The notes: generated from the letters alone by a model not told the origin. A stretch of DNA of 64,000 nt from Dichomitus squalens LYAD-421 SS1 (GCF_000275845.1 NW_006766908.1:34140-98139); one strand, 5' to 3'. Positions 33,307-45,605 are shown, numbered from the stretch's first letter. Numbers and translations: made by a program.

Positions 33307-35539
33307 ATGACCAGCGTCTCTACAATCACGTCAGTTCTAGTTCCGACTCCTGACTCTATTACCCCGACAACACCACAAATTGATACGAGGGCGCTGGGAG
33401 TTGACTTGCTCCAGACTTTCTTTGGACTAATGTCAGTCTCCTTTGTTGATCCCGCCGTTCGTGTAGCGCTAATGGCTGCGGTATACTAGATTGTATGGAC
33501 TCGGTGTCCACCAGACCTACAGATACTTCCGTTCGTTTCCTACGGATGCAGTATTCGTCCGCACATTGGTGAGATTCTAGCCTTCTCATACGCGTCATAC
33601 TATCTTACTCTGTAGACAAGGTCGTACTTGTCATGTAAGAACTGATGGTTCATACACAGTTAACTCAGATCAGCTCATCGTCGTGTGTCAAGGGTCTTGG
33701 AGACGGTTCATGCCGTCTTCGGGATGCATTCTTGGTAAGCAATGCGATATTGTATGAGATTGACAGCGTTTCTCACCCGGAAGAAGCTACTACCTGATGG
33801 TGACCCATTTCTTCTCTCCAGTGAAGGGTGTTTGGTAAGCGCTGCATCATAGTAGGTTCGTAGCAATATGCTCATCATGAATCATTAGGTCCTTGGATGT
33901 GAGTGCGTCTTCTGCTATCGGTCTCCCATGCTATTACCGGCTCACCGCTACTCCGCAGTCAATTGCGGCCGTTTCGGTGAGGCTCATGAATTTTAGGCAG
34001 GGAGTAGAATGCCTGAAATGCCCCCAAGAGCGCTATTATTCTGGTCTCGCAAATGTGAGTGTCTAGTCCCTTTACCGTTGTGGGAATCCTCTGAGCTTCT
34101 CCATTCAGTTTCTTTGCCCGTCGGGTTTTTCTCTGTATGTGTTCGAGAACAACGTCTTTACAACATATCTCGCCATTTCCTCACATGACCTCAGTAGGAA
34201 CAATTTATAGGATTATTGTGGCAATCGCAGTGAGTATGTGCCGAATGTCCGACTCTGCTCGGTTCTCAAGCTTTAGGTAAGATGCTGGCAATTGTAGGAG
34301 AAATCGGTGCGTACTGCGATCATCAGACATGCCAGTGGTATTATATCGTTGACATGACGATTTCAGTCCTGTCTATTGGTGAGTCATTCGAGTCATACAC
34401 ATAGTGGGGCGTGTTCAATCGTACTTGTTAGGCGCGACGCATTTGAGGTGAGTTTATCCAGGACGTTGAGCATAGCATCGCTGAAATGCGTCTTGGCAGC
34501 TTTCTGGTAGCGACAGAGGCCCAGGACTTGAGCGCCTTGCGAGTAAATGTCCTGAGATTCATCTCACGTGAAACGAAGTTCTCAATGACCCGTGTGACCC
34601 ACGCAGAAGCTCATTATCGCTACGCTTGGACTACCACTCTTGGCGGATCTCCTCTTCTCAGGAGCCCTTATCACAGTCCTATATCGCAGTCGAGCTGGAA
34701 TCGATCGGTAAGCAAACATTTCCTTTGATTACTTTTGGGCTCAGATGTCGTGCCAGAACCGAGTCTATTGCAGACCTCTTAACTATGTACGTCGTGAACA
34801 CTGGTGAGCTTCTCTAGAGTCGACCTGATATACGGCTGAGCTTCTCTTTAGGAGTATTGCACTGGTACAGCTGTTCTTCTCCTCCTTGAAATCTGCCGTT
34901 AACTCCCATTATAACAGCATATGCAACGCAGTGGCGTTCTGCATCGTGAGTGACCTCTTTTGGTACACGTCTCCTTTCCGGGGCTTCCTGACGGATGTCT
35001 AGGCTCTGGGAACGTCCGCCGCTGCTATATCCCGTTCCCTGAACCTCATATTCAGCACGTTGGCTATGCGCTGTAAGTGTTCAGTGCACGCGATTACAGA
35101 GACAAATGACCTCATTTATCTTTCCCGACTAGTCTACGCGATTTCTTTGCTGTCGGCGTAGGTTTCGCTCCACGACCTGACTGGCGTTACTGGAGTTGAG
35201 CACTTTGATTGTCTAGACTCAACTCACGACAGTTCAATCGAGGGATAGTCGTTGTAGACGACGTATCAGGCCCTAATATCTTCCACCTTGCGCACCGTCG
35301 TGCAGTAGCTGAGACTTGGAATGTCCCCCAGGTGAGAGACTGTTTACAATTCGGAGCTGCGGACGTGTACGATGACCTTACTTGCGGCGCATTGTGACGC
35401 CCGTTCATAGGTTGAAGACAGAGCATTGAACACCATTCAGATTGGAGTTTCCACAGAGATGGAAGGTCGTAAATGGGATTTCAAGACGTCGAGCTTGAGC
35501 AGGAGTGGTACTGATCAGGAATTGGATCAGGAGTTGTGA
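33307..35539 (+). CDS. DUF6534 integral membrane protein (paralogue 2)
   Basis: Multi-pass fungal membrane protein of unknown role. A chain of more than ten short exons can be read: MTSVSTITSVLVPTPDS at the N-terminus, then VDLLQTFFGL, LYGLGVHQTYRYFRSFPTDA, VVLVMVLETVHAVFGMHS, YYLMVTHFFSPVKGVW, FFARRVFL, LGLPLLADLLFSGALITVLY, ESIADLLTMYVVNTG, ALGTSAAAISRSLNLIFSTL, LNSRQFNRGIVVVDDVSG, and HRRAVAETWNVPQ. The last exon ends DQELDQEL, TGA. This is the typical seven-helix DUF6534 order. No stop or shift was found in the exons I could join, but the exons around 33960-34330 are only partly resolved. It lies in tandem with, and downstream of, the broken paralogue 1. Confidence 0.8.
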
Positions 35540-36226
35540 GAAGCTTAGTTCGACAAGCAGTGTTGAATGAGTGCTCACGGCACTACTCCTGTCCATGAGG
35601 GGTATCGTATAGTACATGTCATATGGACGGCGCGGGCATTGCTTTGCTTGCATAACTGCCATCGTGGAAGAACTCTCGTTATGAACCGAACCACCCTCAT
35701 AAGAAATCACAAGGCATTCGCGAGAGAATGTAGCAGATATCGTGCCAACGTGGACCCCAGCACCGTGGATGGCTCTCACAATAGATGATTGTCTTCGTCT
35801 CCGTACAGTTCTGCGTGTCCACAACCTAACAGACCATCTCATCCCCTTCACGTGACCACAATAGCGAGTTCGAGTCTACGTCGGACGGAAAGGTCTGCAT
35901 GTGGGGTATTCTGAAGAACATAAAGAGATCTCAAAGACACATCGGTGAAAGAGCATAGATATTCACTTGGGTCGTTATGATCAGTACGCGCCTCGTAACT
36001 ATACCTAAACGTGTTTGTTCTATCCAGCGAGACAATCGCAAAGGGGTTGTGATGCCACCGAACAGATCCGAGGGCTCAAAGATAATGTATTCAAACAGCA
36101 GGTAGGACAAAGTTTGCGGGTCGTGAGACCTACAACCATGAAGGTCCTGATAGGGCCCATATCAGGCGCAAACTCACCACGACTGAGCAGCGCCCATCTC
36201 TCATTCTCAACCACCGACACTGATCT
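35540..36226. other. Intergenic, 0.7 kb
   Basis: No gene or repeat recognised. Expected to hold the 3' end of the DUF6534 gene and the promoter of the coiled-coil gene. Confidence 0.5.
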
Positions 36227-37965
36227 ATGAATATGACGCCACAGAGCTCAAGGGGATCGACCGCAACGAACTCCTCATTTCCCAACGCTGGATTTCCAGA
36301 TGGAAGTGGGAGCGGCATCAGGAGGGAAGCTAACAGTACGTTGCGTTCATGTCAGTGACGATTGCTTCAATAACGTCCAAACCACGTACCACGCATATGC
36401 AGCTAGTAGCAATTCTATCGCGTCCAACGCCCGACAACAAAGGCCCGGAGGCTTGCTGGCAGGCATAGCCGAACGTCAGTCTTCGTGCAACTTTCCCTCA
36501 TAATCATCAGTAGTCCTAACCACCACCCGAACTGTCAACTGACAGCACTCCAAGCCGCTGTTCTTGCAGGCTACGGCGTGGACGAGCCTCTTGGAAGGTG
36601 TGCCACACGCACGGCCCATGAGCTCATCGCGGCACAAGATAAGAAGGTCGCGGACTGCCTCAATGCGCTCTACAACGAGATGCGGGCGGGGAGTACCCGC
36701 GTCGACTTCCTTCGCCAGAAGATGGAGGCGCTCGCACGCGGAGCGTCAGACCGCGACCGGCAGGTGTCACAAGGCGTAAATGCGCAGGGGAACGAGCAAA
36801 ACAACGTCTCGGAGAGCTCATTCAAGAAGAAGATGGAAGAATTTGAGCAGCACGTCAATAAAGAGACGCGGAATTTGCAAATCTTGTTCGGTAGCTACGT
36901 CGATACCGAAAGCCGACGGTTCGACACATTCGTCCGCCAGACCATGAAGGACATCAAGAAGGACATGGAAAGGCGGATCGAGCACGGGCTGAACCGTTTG
37001 GGCGAGGATATCCTCAAGCGGACGGCAGCGACGCAGGCTCATGCGGACCGGCGGGTGGCGAGCAGGATCGATATCGTCGAGGGACGGTGGGAGTACTTGG
37101 AGAGGAGGATTGGGAACTTGGAGCAATGGAAGAACGCGGACAAGGGCCAGGCCCTTGAAGAGGCGATGAGGGGCATGATGGAGAAGGTCGTCCAGCTGGA
37201 GGATAGATTCGTCGGCGAAATCAGCGGCCTCGGCAGGGCCACAAATGGGCTTGAGGGCCGGCTCAAGAAGTGCGAAGAGCAGATCGCGCTCCTCGAGGAC
37301 GCCCAGATAGCGCAATCCCGGGCGGTACATGACGATGACAAGTCGGACTCAGAGGCATCCACCAAGCCAGAGAAGACCCAGCCAGAGGAGACTCCAGGGA
37401 CCGGGGTAAACCAGACGACCGAGGTCACGATCAGCTACGAGGAGCGGCTCCGCGCAGTGGAGGAGCGCACGAACAGCCGAATCGACAATCTCGACTCGGA
37501 ACTCGGTCTCTGCGTCGATAGGCTCCAGAGGCGGATCGTCACGCTGGAGCGTCTGGTAGCTCGGGTGAGTTGGCTTTGTTGCACTCTTACCGACGCCGAT
37601 GGCCTGACGCTTCCCTTACGTCGGCCGTTGCCGTCGCTGCGTACAGGTTGAAAACGGGGCCCGCAATGGTTTGAGTATTCCCTTCGTGCAAGTGCCCGCC
37701 CTAGATGGTACGTATCCTAGCGAATGGCGCATCAATGACCAGGTGAGCGTTTCGCGCATTCCCCTGTAGTAGTCAGTCGTAGCTGATGCGCCCGGTATGC
37801 GACACGCAGCCATTCCCTATCCTGCGAGATTTGGCAACGATCAACGCGCTTAGCGTGGAGCAGCTGGCATATGCTCTTGCACGGTACGGGCACGAACACG
37901 TCCCGGACAGCGTGAGCCAATGCAAGACGTTGCTTCGTCACGAGATTGGCTTGCGTCGGCTATAA
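36227..37965 (+). CDS. Coiled-coil protein of unknown role
   Basis: Five exons join by phase: introns at 36336-36402, 36475-36545, 37565-37646 and 37743-37809. The protein starts MNMTPQSSRGSTATNSS (Ser/Gly-rich, disordered). It continues LQAAVLAGYGVDEPLGRCAT and then a long charged helical region from FKKKMEEFEQHVNKETRNLQ through ERRIGNLEQWKNADKGQ to LDSELGLCVDRLQRRIVTLE. The C-terminus, after PFPILRDLATINALSVEQLA, is a compact segment ending EIGLRRL, TAA (37963-37965). Composition is K/E/R-rich with regular hydrophobic spacing, so a homo- or hetero-oligomer is likely. I do not recognise the family. Start chosen because it opens an uninterrupted spliced frame. Confidence 0.72.
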
Positions 37966-38205
37966 ACTCATATGAGCTGTGGATCTTGTTCCTTACATTC
38001 TTCGACGTCATCAGCGTGGCCCATCATGTAGTTCGAGGCACTACTTACTCACCATGTAATCTTCATAAGTCCTTCGCGATCGCATGCCAATTATGTAGAT
38101 ATGTCATGACCAATCGAGAAAGAGAGTCTATGGTATTAGCGGCATGTTACTCGACCCATTTTTCTATGTTATACCAACCACCCGAACGTCATCATAGCTA
38201 GTGTT

Positions 38206-39708
38206 TTAGTCCAGAGCGTCACGCGACGCTCGTGTCTTGCTTCCGCCGCTTCCCTTGCCCTCCTCTATGTCATCGAGTGGGACAGGCTCGTAGGCAGGCT
38301 GCGACTCCTGGTGCTTGATCCATGTGTACCATATTGAGCCGAGGAGGATAATTGCGATCGATGACGCACGGCCACTGGCGCGAAGATGAGCACGTACAGC
38401 GGACGGTGGGAGTGAGATGTATTGAAACTTACTGGCTGACGAGGTCGCCGAAGAGCCAGACCCCTAGCAAGGAGGCGGCGACGCCCCGGACGGCGGAAGA
38501 GACCATGTGCGTGATGGGGGAGGTAACCTTGATAGACATCAAGCTCGCCACGCTCATAAGGAAGCCGAAGACACCCTACGAACGAGTGAATACATGAGAT
38601 GCAGACCAACCGCGCAAGAATGCTCACCGTGATCACGGAGCCGAGAACAAAAGTCGCGAGCGTGCTCATCTCACCCGGTGCAGACTCGTTGGGGCCGAAC
38701 AGCAGCTTCATGACACCCGGGAACTCTCCCGCAAGCACGATTAGAGGGGCGAGAATGATCGTGCTTAACAAGTTCGTATACCAAGAGAGGTGGAGCGCGC
38801 TCCCGTGCACGACGTCCAGGCTCTTCTTGATAACCACCGAGTGTAGCGCCGTGATCATCGAAGAGACGACGCCAAAGAAGACGCCAATCATGGACACCTT
38901 AGTGCCATCTAGGAAGACGCCGACGAAGAAGCCCATAGTGACGACGGCGCAGGCGGCGAGAATGCGCAACGAGGGACGGGCGTGGAGGATGAAGAAGGAA
39001 GTGCCGACGGTGAAGGGGAGGACCATGCCGCGTGCGACTTGGTAGAAGGAGGCGTCAACGTACTTGAGGGTATAGTTGCTGAAGCTGTTCACGGAAGAAA
39101 ATGTGGGGATGGCAGAATATGTTAAGAGATCAAACGTGAACAAGGAAATGAGCTGCATACCTAAGCCCAATGACACTCAGGCCAACCATGGGTATCAATC
39201 CTTTGCATACTTGAATGTCAAGCTGCAGTGGTAGCTGCAGGAAGCCAAGCGTGTGCGCAATGAGGAACAGAATGACAGCGATGATAAGCTGCGCCAGCAG
39301 AAAGAAGAGGGGTGTATCTGTGGTGTTGAGGACCCATTTATTCCTGAGCAAGAGTTAGCATATCGTTGGACGAGGCCGTAGCTCCCGCGTTCGTGTTCAT
39401 GTTCTGGCGCGCGGACACACCAAAACAGACGAGCACGCTCACCGCGAACGACACTGAGATTCGAAGGAGGCGGTCAAGATGAACACTCACGCCATCACCA
39501 TCTACGCCGCCGCCCGCGGTAGTATGCTGCGCATTAGCTCCCCTTCCGTCGCACACGCACTCAGAACACGTACAGCCAACGCTGCAACTAAGTAGAAGGA
39601 CACAGTTCCAGCCTATATGCGTCATGTTAGAATGGGGTGGCAGCACACATGCACACAGATGCTTACAACTAGTGCCCTTGAGGCGGGCGGGTTGGATGAT
39701 TGCGCCAT
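38206..39708 (-). CDS. Nucleotide-sugar transporter, GDP-fucose transporter-like
   Basis: Multi-pass transporter of the TPT/DMT group, expected in the Golgi membrane, exchanging a nucleotide sugar for the nucleoside monophosphate. Read from 39708 (MAQSSNPPASRALV). Characteristic stretches are NKWVLNTTDTPLFFLLAQL, SNYTLKYVDASFYQVARGMV, PFTVGTSFFILHARPS, VVTMGFFVGVFLDGTKVS, VFFGVVSSMITALHSVVIKK, SLDVVHGSALHLSWYTN, and later KVTSPITHMVSSAVRGVAAS. The VDASFYQVARGMVLPFT block is close to the GDP-fucose transporter signature. The C-terminal tail is acidic then basic (DDIEEGKGSGGSKTRASRD). An 11-nt micro-exon near 39450 is needed to join the first membrane segment to NKWVL and is the weakest part. 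Substrate is inferred from family resemblance only. Confidence 0.85.
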
Positions 39709-39962
39709 GACGAGGTCAAGACGTCTGAGAGATGCCCGAGCTCAGAGATAATCGTGTGAGTCGTCGTCTCCAGAAGCACGAACTTCGTCGCTGCAGGTGA
39801 AAAAAGCGTCAAACAGGGCCACGGTAGAGACACAGGAGGAGACGAGGGCCAGAGGTGCTGGCGGATAGCAGGCAGGGAAAAGGTGGCACTGCTGGCTGCA
39901 GATTGGCCTCGGCTGCGCACCGTCGACGCGGAGGCGCCTACCCCAAGGACGCGTCTCCGAGG
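39709..39962. other. Upstream region of transporter gene
   Basis: No separate gene. Contains the minus-strand promoter of the transporter and leads into the MITE. Confidence 0.4.
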
Positions 39963-40332
39963 AGGGCCGCTCAATTCTTGAGGACGCAGGACGCAGGACG
40001 CGGTCAGAGGCCATTGATGGAGGTGATGGGCTAAGCGAGACTAGCCGACGAGCTCGCCTTCGAAACCCCTCGAGCGACGATAACACTCATCCCCCCTCAC
40101 AAAGTGCCTCAAGGGTAATGTCAATCGACGCGGAAAGCCTTCGTCTCCAACATACTCGCGATTCATATTTTTCTGTTAGGTTTGGGACACGACAGACCCC
40201 TTGGAAAACAACGAGCACAAGAGATGAGGTTGGTACCTTGCCATATGCGGCAGGTTCGGCTAGCCCATCACATCCATCAGTTGTGCTCTGAGTGCGTCCT
40301 GCGTCCTGCGTCCTCAAGAATTGAGCGGCCCT
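39963..40332. mobile_element. 370-bp MITE-like element with long TIRs
   Basis: The left end AGGGCCGCTCAATTCTTGAG and the right end CTCAAGAATTGAGCGGCCCT are exact reverse complements. The match continues through a threefold GGACGCA repeat and, with few mismatches, through TGATGGAGGTGATGGGCTA (right arm TGATGGATGTGATGGGCTA), giving arms of about 75-80 bp. A 3-bp AGG is present on both sides (39960-39962 and 40333-40335). No coding capacity is expected; overlapping open frames are shadows. Confidence 0.8.
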
Positions 40333-40375
40333 AGGCGCACGTCGCGTCGCGCGTCGTGCTCCCGCCTCCTGGACT

Positions 40376-40878
40376 NNNNNNNNNNNNNNNNNNNNNNNNN
40401 NNNNNNNNNNNNNNNNNNNNNNNNNNNNNNNNNNNNNNNNNNNNNNNNNNNNNNNNNNNNNNNNNNNNNNNNNNNNNNNNNNNNNNNNNNNNNNNNNNNN
40501 NNNNNNNNNNNNNNNNNNNNNNNNNNNNNNNNNNNNNNNNNNNNNNNNNNNNNNNNNNNNNNNNNNNNNNNNNNNNNNNNNNNNNNNNNNNNNNNNNNNN
40601 NNNNNNNNNNNNNNNNNNNNNNNNNNNNNNNNNNNNNNNNNNNNNNNNNNNNNNNNNNNNNNNNNNNNNNNNNNNNNNNNNNNNNNNNNNNNNNNNNNNN
40701 NNNNNNNNNNNNNNNNNNNNNNNNNNNNNNNNNNNNNNNNNNNNNNNNNNNNNNNNNNNNNNNNNNNNNNNNNNNNNNNNNNNNNNNNNNNNNNNNNNNN
40801 NNNNNNNNNNNNNNNNNNNNNNNNNNNNNNNNNNNNNNNNNNNNNNNNNNNNNNNNNNNNNNNNNNNNNNNNNNNNNN
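40376..40878. other. Assembly gap (run of N)
   Basis: 503 undetermined bases. The sequence before it (about 39970-40375) recurs after it (40879-41285), essentially identical apart from one missing T near the start. Open frames drawn through this run are meaningless. Confidence 0.99.
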
Positions 40879-41235
40879 CTCAATCTTGAGGACGCAGGAC
40901 GCAGGACGCGGTCAGAGGCCATTGATGGAGGTGATGGGCTAAGCGAGACTAGCCGACGAGCTCGCCTTCGAAACCCCTCGAGCGACGATAACACTCATCC
41001 CCCCTCACAAAGTGCCTCAAGGGTAATGTCAATCGACGCGGAAAGCCTTCGTCTCCAACATACTCGCGATTCATATTTTTCTGTTAGGTTTGGGACACGA
41101 CAGACCCCTTGGAAAACAACGAGCACAAGAGATGAGGTTGGTACCTTGCCATATGCGGCAGGTTCGGCTAGCCCATCACATCCATCAGTTGTGCTCTGAG
41201 TGCGTCCTGCGTCCTGCGTCCTCAAGAATTGAGCG
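40879..41235. mobile_element. Second, identical copy of the MITE, probably an assembly duplicate
   Basis: Matches 39971-40332 almost base for base, starting at CTCAAT-CTTGAGG (one T fewer) and ending GAGCGGCCCT. The unique flank AGGCGCACGTCGCG up to CCTCCTGGACT also follows both copies. A real transposon copy would not carry the same unique flank, so this is most likely the two sides of one locus left unmerged around the gap, or a local tandem duplication. Confidence 0.75.
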
Positions 41236-41346
41236 GCCCTAGGCGCACGTCGCGTCGCGCGTCGTGCTCCCGCCTCCTGGACTCTGACCGCCATCCGCTA
41301 CCCATTGTCATTATACCTCCCACATTACACACCACACATAACATCA

Positions 41347-44190
41347 ATGAGCGTTCCCTCAGATGACGAGTACGAGGGGATGCCCCCTCCGACGATCCGC
41401 AATGCTTGTGAGTACACCGTCTGTGGCTGAAGGACGCAAATTGCGAGAGGCACAGGCACATTCAAACTGACCGACGGACGGCATCTGGGTTTGCCTTTCA
41501 CCTGGATGAGCAGACGCGGACGACACCATAAAGATCATGCTGGCCACGGACAATCATATAGGCTATCTGGAACGAGATCCTATACGTGGGCAGGATTCCA
41601 TAGAGGCGTTCAAGGAGATTCTGCAGCTTGCGGTGAAGCATGATGTGGGTGAACGAGATGTAATTGCGTGAACAATGCGTTGACCCGAGTGGCATCTAGG
41701 TGGACTTCATCCTTCTGGCCGGAGATCTATTCCATGAAAACCGACCGTCAAGGGACTGCCTATACCAAGTCATGGCGTTGTTACGGGAGTACACACTTGG
41801 AGACAGACCAATCCAGGTCGAGCTGCTGAGTGACCCGAACGACGGGAAGCCAGCGAGCTATTCGTGAGTGTCATTAACGGACTTGATGCTCAAGGTTTAT
41901 GTTCGAATAGTGACATCCATAGTTTTCCAGCAATCAACTACGAAGACCCCAACTTAAACGTGGCCATACCTGTGTTCTCCATTCATGGGAACCACGATGA
42001 TCCGCAAGGTGCCGGACCAGTGAGTGCATAGCACATGCTCTCTGTATGCCCCACAGTTCACGCATACGATATAGGAAGGTGCTCTCTGCGCACTGGACAT
42101 GCTCTCTGTCACTGGTCTCATCAACTACATGGGCAAAATCGACCTGCCAATGAACGACGCCGAAGCGCAGGACACCGGTATCGCCATTCGGCCCGTTCTT
42201 CTACGGAAGGGCAACACTCGTCTTGGACTCTACGGTGTAGGGAACGTGAAGGATCAGCGTATGCACTTTGAGCTTCGGAGCAATCGCGTGCGGATGTACA
42301 TGCCGAAGGACAAGGACAGTTGGTTCAACATTCTGCTCTTGCACCAAAACCGGTGAGTGTCGCACATGTGCATAAATTGACGTGAGGTTGCTGACCCGAG
42401 GGTGTAGGGTAGCCCACGGACCGCAGCAGTCGGTCCCGGAGGGGATGTTTGATGACAGCATAGATTTGGTCGTCTGGGGCCACGAGCACGACTGCCGAAT
42501 CATTCCTGAGCCTGTTGCTGGAAAACGCTACTATGTCACCCAGCCAGGTTCCTCTGTCGCAACGTCTCTCGCGGACGGGGAAGCGATCGAGAAGTGGGTA
42601 TATGCGCTTCAGCCGCGCATACATGAACTAATTAGCACCTGTAGGCACGTCGCGCTGCTGAAGATACAGGGCAAGGAGTTCGAGCTCACACCAATACCTC
42701 TACGGAGCGTGCGTCCCTTTGTCATCGACGAGGTCGATTTGAGTGAGGCAGCAGAGGAGCTTGGCTTTGACCTCACCGACAAGATCGAAATAAGCAAGTA
42801 CTTGAAGAACAGGGTACGTCATATACCAGCACAGTTGACCCGCACTCTTACGACTACTATCGCAGGTCAACGAGCTCATCAACAAAGCCAACGAACAATG
42901 GGACGAACGCAACGCGCGCGCCCTCGAGGAAGGCGAGCCCGAGCTTCCGCGCCCCCTCCCGCTCATCCGCCTCAAAGTCGAGACCACTGGCGTCTCAGAG
43001 ATGTCCAACCCCGTGCGGTTCGGGCAAGACTTTATCGGGCGCATTGCGAACCCGCGCGACGTGCTCACGTTCCACCGCTCGAAGAGCAAGGGCGCGAAGG
43101 GCAAGGGAAAGATCAAGGCGGACGTACCGGAGCTGAGCATCGACGACCCGGACCTGACTGTGGGCGAGAAGCTGAGCAAGGTGCGGGTGCAGACGCTGGT
43201 GAAAGAGTATCTGGCGGCGCAGGAGCTGCAGCTGCTAGGCGAGGCGGGCATGTCGGACGCGATTGAGTTGTTTGTGGATAAGGATGATTCGCATGCGATC
43301 CAGACGTGCGTGTTCGCCCCGATCTTGCTCGAGACAAAGCGCCCTGGAATTGCTGACGATTGTGTTGGATGCAGGCATGTTCACAGCGCGCTCAGGTCAT
43401 TGATGAAGGGCGTGCAAGCTAGCGAGGGCGAGGTCGACGCCGATAACATCGACGAGCTGGTGGAGCAAGTGCGCGAGCAGCACGAGCAGCGATATCTCCA
43501 GAAGCGAACCGAAGAGCCGGCAAAGGGCAAGGTGCGACTTACCCATATCTCTTGAGTATCCTTGGTTTATCATTGCTGGCGTGCTATTCCAGGGTAAGGC
43601 GAAGGCAGCAGAGGAGTCTGACGCGTCCGTAGACTCCATGATGATGGACGTCGACCAGGGCGGCTCCGACTTTGATAGGCAGATGTCGGATGCGCCGCCT
43701 CCACCGAAAGCCAAGGGCAGGGCAGCCCCCAAGAAAGCCGCTGCGCCCGCAAAGAAAGCGCCTGCGCGAGGCAAGAAGGCAGCAGCTCCTCCATCGGACG
43801 ACGAAGACGAGGACGAGATAGAAGATGAAATCGTGCCTCCCAAGCGGACGAACCGGGCTGCTGTTCTCAGGTGCGTGGCATGCGCCTTTTGTTGGCACCC
43901 ATTTATCGGATGTCCAGCTCATATTAGTAATCGCATTCCAGTCAATTGACGAAGAAAGCCCCGGCTAGGAAGGCTACTGGTACGAAAGCAGCTGCCTCAG
44001 GTAGTAAGCAGACGCAGGCGACTCTCAACTTCGCACCCGCCGGTCGAATGTCCGCTCGCGCTGCTGCTACGAGGGCCAAGCGAAAGGTGGCTGAGACAGT
44101 ACGTGTTCAGTTGAGATTCCGTTCAAACCGGAATGCGTGCTCATCTCGGATTCGCCCCATTCCTGCCAGATCGAGCTTGATAGTGATTGA
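41347..44190 (+). CDS. MRE11: MRE11 double-strand-break repair nuclease
   Basis: Mn-dependent phosphoesterase of the MRN complex (with RAD50 and NBS1), acting on DNA double-strand breaks in the nucleus. Exon 1 is 41347-41407; exon 2 opens at 41514. Phosphoesterase motifs occur in order: [40 protein letters not shown] and the following [14 protein letters not shown]. The capping domain follows ([32 protein letters not shown]) and then a RAD50-binding region ([32 protein letters not shown]). The C-terminus is disordered and rich in K, A and P ([17 protein letters not shown]) with an acidic [11 protein letters not shown] run, and ends [17 protein letters not shown]. The stop is at 44188-44190. 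All catalytic metal and His motifs are intact. Length and order fit fungal MRE11. Confidence 0.96.
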
Positions 44191-44435
44191 TTTAGATGCA
44201 TGCTCGGGCATTGTCTCGTAGTGCCTCTTGTGTATCATACGACCGGTACGGATTGCGATTGCGTTCTGCTATCCTTGTCCACTATGTCGGAACCCACTAG
44301 CATTCGGACCCAGCCATGCGGAGTGTCCGGATATGACGTCCCGATTTAGGCGCCACACTCACCCCAGATATCGAGCGTATCGCGGGAGTAGCGGGTGGAT
44401 GTTCCTGCCTTCCCCGCCCTTTCTCCTTCATTCTG

Positions 44436-45605
44436 ATGACGTTCGCGACCATACCAGTTGAACTCCTGCGGGAGATCCTTGCACACGCGCTCTGCGACCA
44501 TCCTCGTCCAGGCGAGCTTTTATGCGTCAACAAGTTGTTCTATGAGCTTGGCCAGCCCCTCCTATATGCCGACCTCGACTTTCGCTCAATCACTCAACTA
44601 ATACTCTTCTCCGAGGGAACCTCACCGCTTGTCTGCACTCCTAGAACCCTTACTGTTGCGCTCGCGGGTGGCTCGGCTGACTTCGAGGTCTTCAAGTACT
44701 TGGCCGCCGCGCTGCGACGATGTCTGTCGACATCAGCATCAAGGACAGAAGAGGGCGGGATTGAGTCGGAATCGGAGGAACGCATGGGTAACGATGGCAA
44801 GGTATCGTTAGAACTGTTATCGTTGCGCCTACACTCGCACAGCGGCAACCCGCACTTAAGCTACATCTACGAAGCACTTGCTCTCGCAAAGTGAGCTCAT
44901 CACCTTCGCTGCGCGCATGGCCCTGTGCTCATACTACTTCTGTGTTTTTACGCCTCCGTGATTCTGATCTTTCGGCATTTATGCGCGCAGCCCGAAGACG
45001 TTCATCTGGAGGGGTCCTGACCCAGAGCACCACTTCTCGACCGCAGTAAGTGCACGTTCCTCCAGCCTTCGCTATAACGGTACAGAACAGGTTCGCGCGA
45101 CCATCCCACGCTTCAATCTTCCCTCACACGGGCGCAGATTGTGCCGTCCGCAACCTTCCATCTCGCGCGCGCTATCAGCACCTGGACCGCCATCGAGCAT
45201 ATCACGCTCACCAATATGTCCTTCCCGTCCGACCAGCTCGGCCGAAATACCCCCTTCGCCGAGGCACCCCTCCTCCCGCCCCTACAGAGCCTCAGGACGC
45301 TTTACATCGGACAGTCGACACTGCTCCCCCCGAGCGCGGTCGCGGCGATGGTCGCGAGACCGTATGCAGGCGCGAGGTTGGAGACGGTGCGGCTGGTGGA
45401 TACGTACCGGTATAGTATATGGGGGCCGAGGATACGCAGGAAGGACGTGGAAGACGCAGCAATAATGCTGGGGGATGTAGTCGACGCGGGCGAAGAGAGG
45501 CGGAGGGAAGTATTGGAGAGGGTGAGGCGTGTGGTGAGGTGTGAGAAGAAAACGGAGAGGATCATGGGTGGGGACAATGGAGACGAGCAGGGCTTGCTGG
45601 AGTAA
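44436..45605 (+). CDS. F-box-type protein
   Basis: Starts MTFATIPVELLREILAHALC, a typical basidiomycete F-box-like opening (IPxELLxEIL), followed by LCVNKLFYELGQPLLYADLD. Exons join through introns with GTGAGC and GTAAGT donors (about 44891-44992 and 45043-45137). The remainder has leucine-rich-repeat-like spacing (LSLRLHSHSG, LQSLRTLYIGQ, LETVRLVDTY) and a charged helix at the end (EERRREVLERVRRVVR). Such proteins usually link SCF ubiquitin ligases to targets; the target here is unknown. ATG is the first in frame. Confidence 0.75.

Noticed and set aside
40314..41199. Long open frames crossing the N run on both strands
   Set aside because: They are open only because undetermined bases give no stops, and their ends lie in the MITE.
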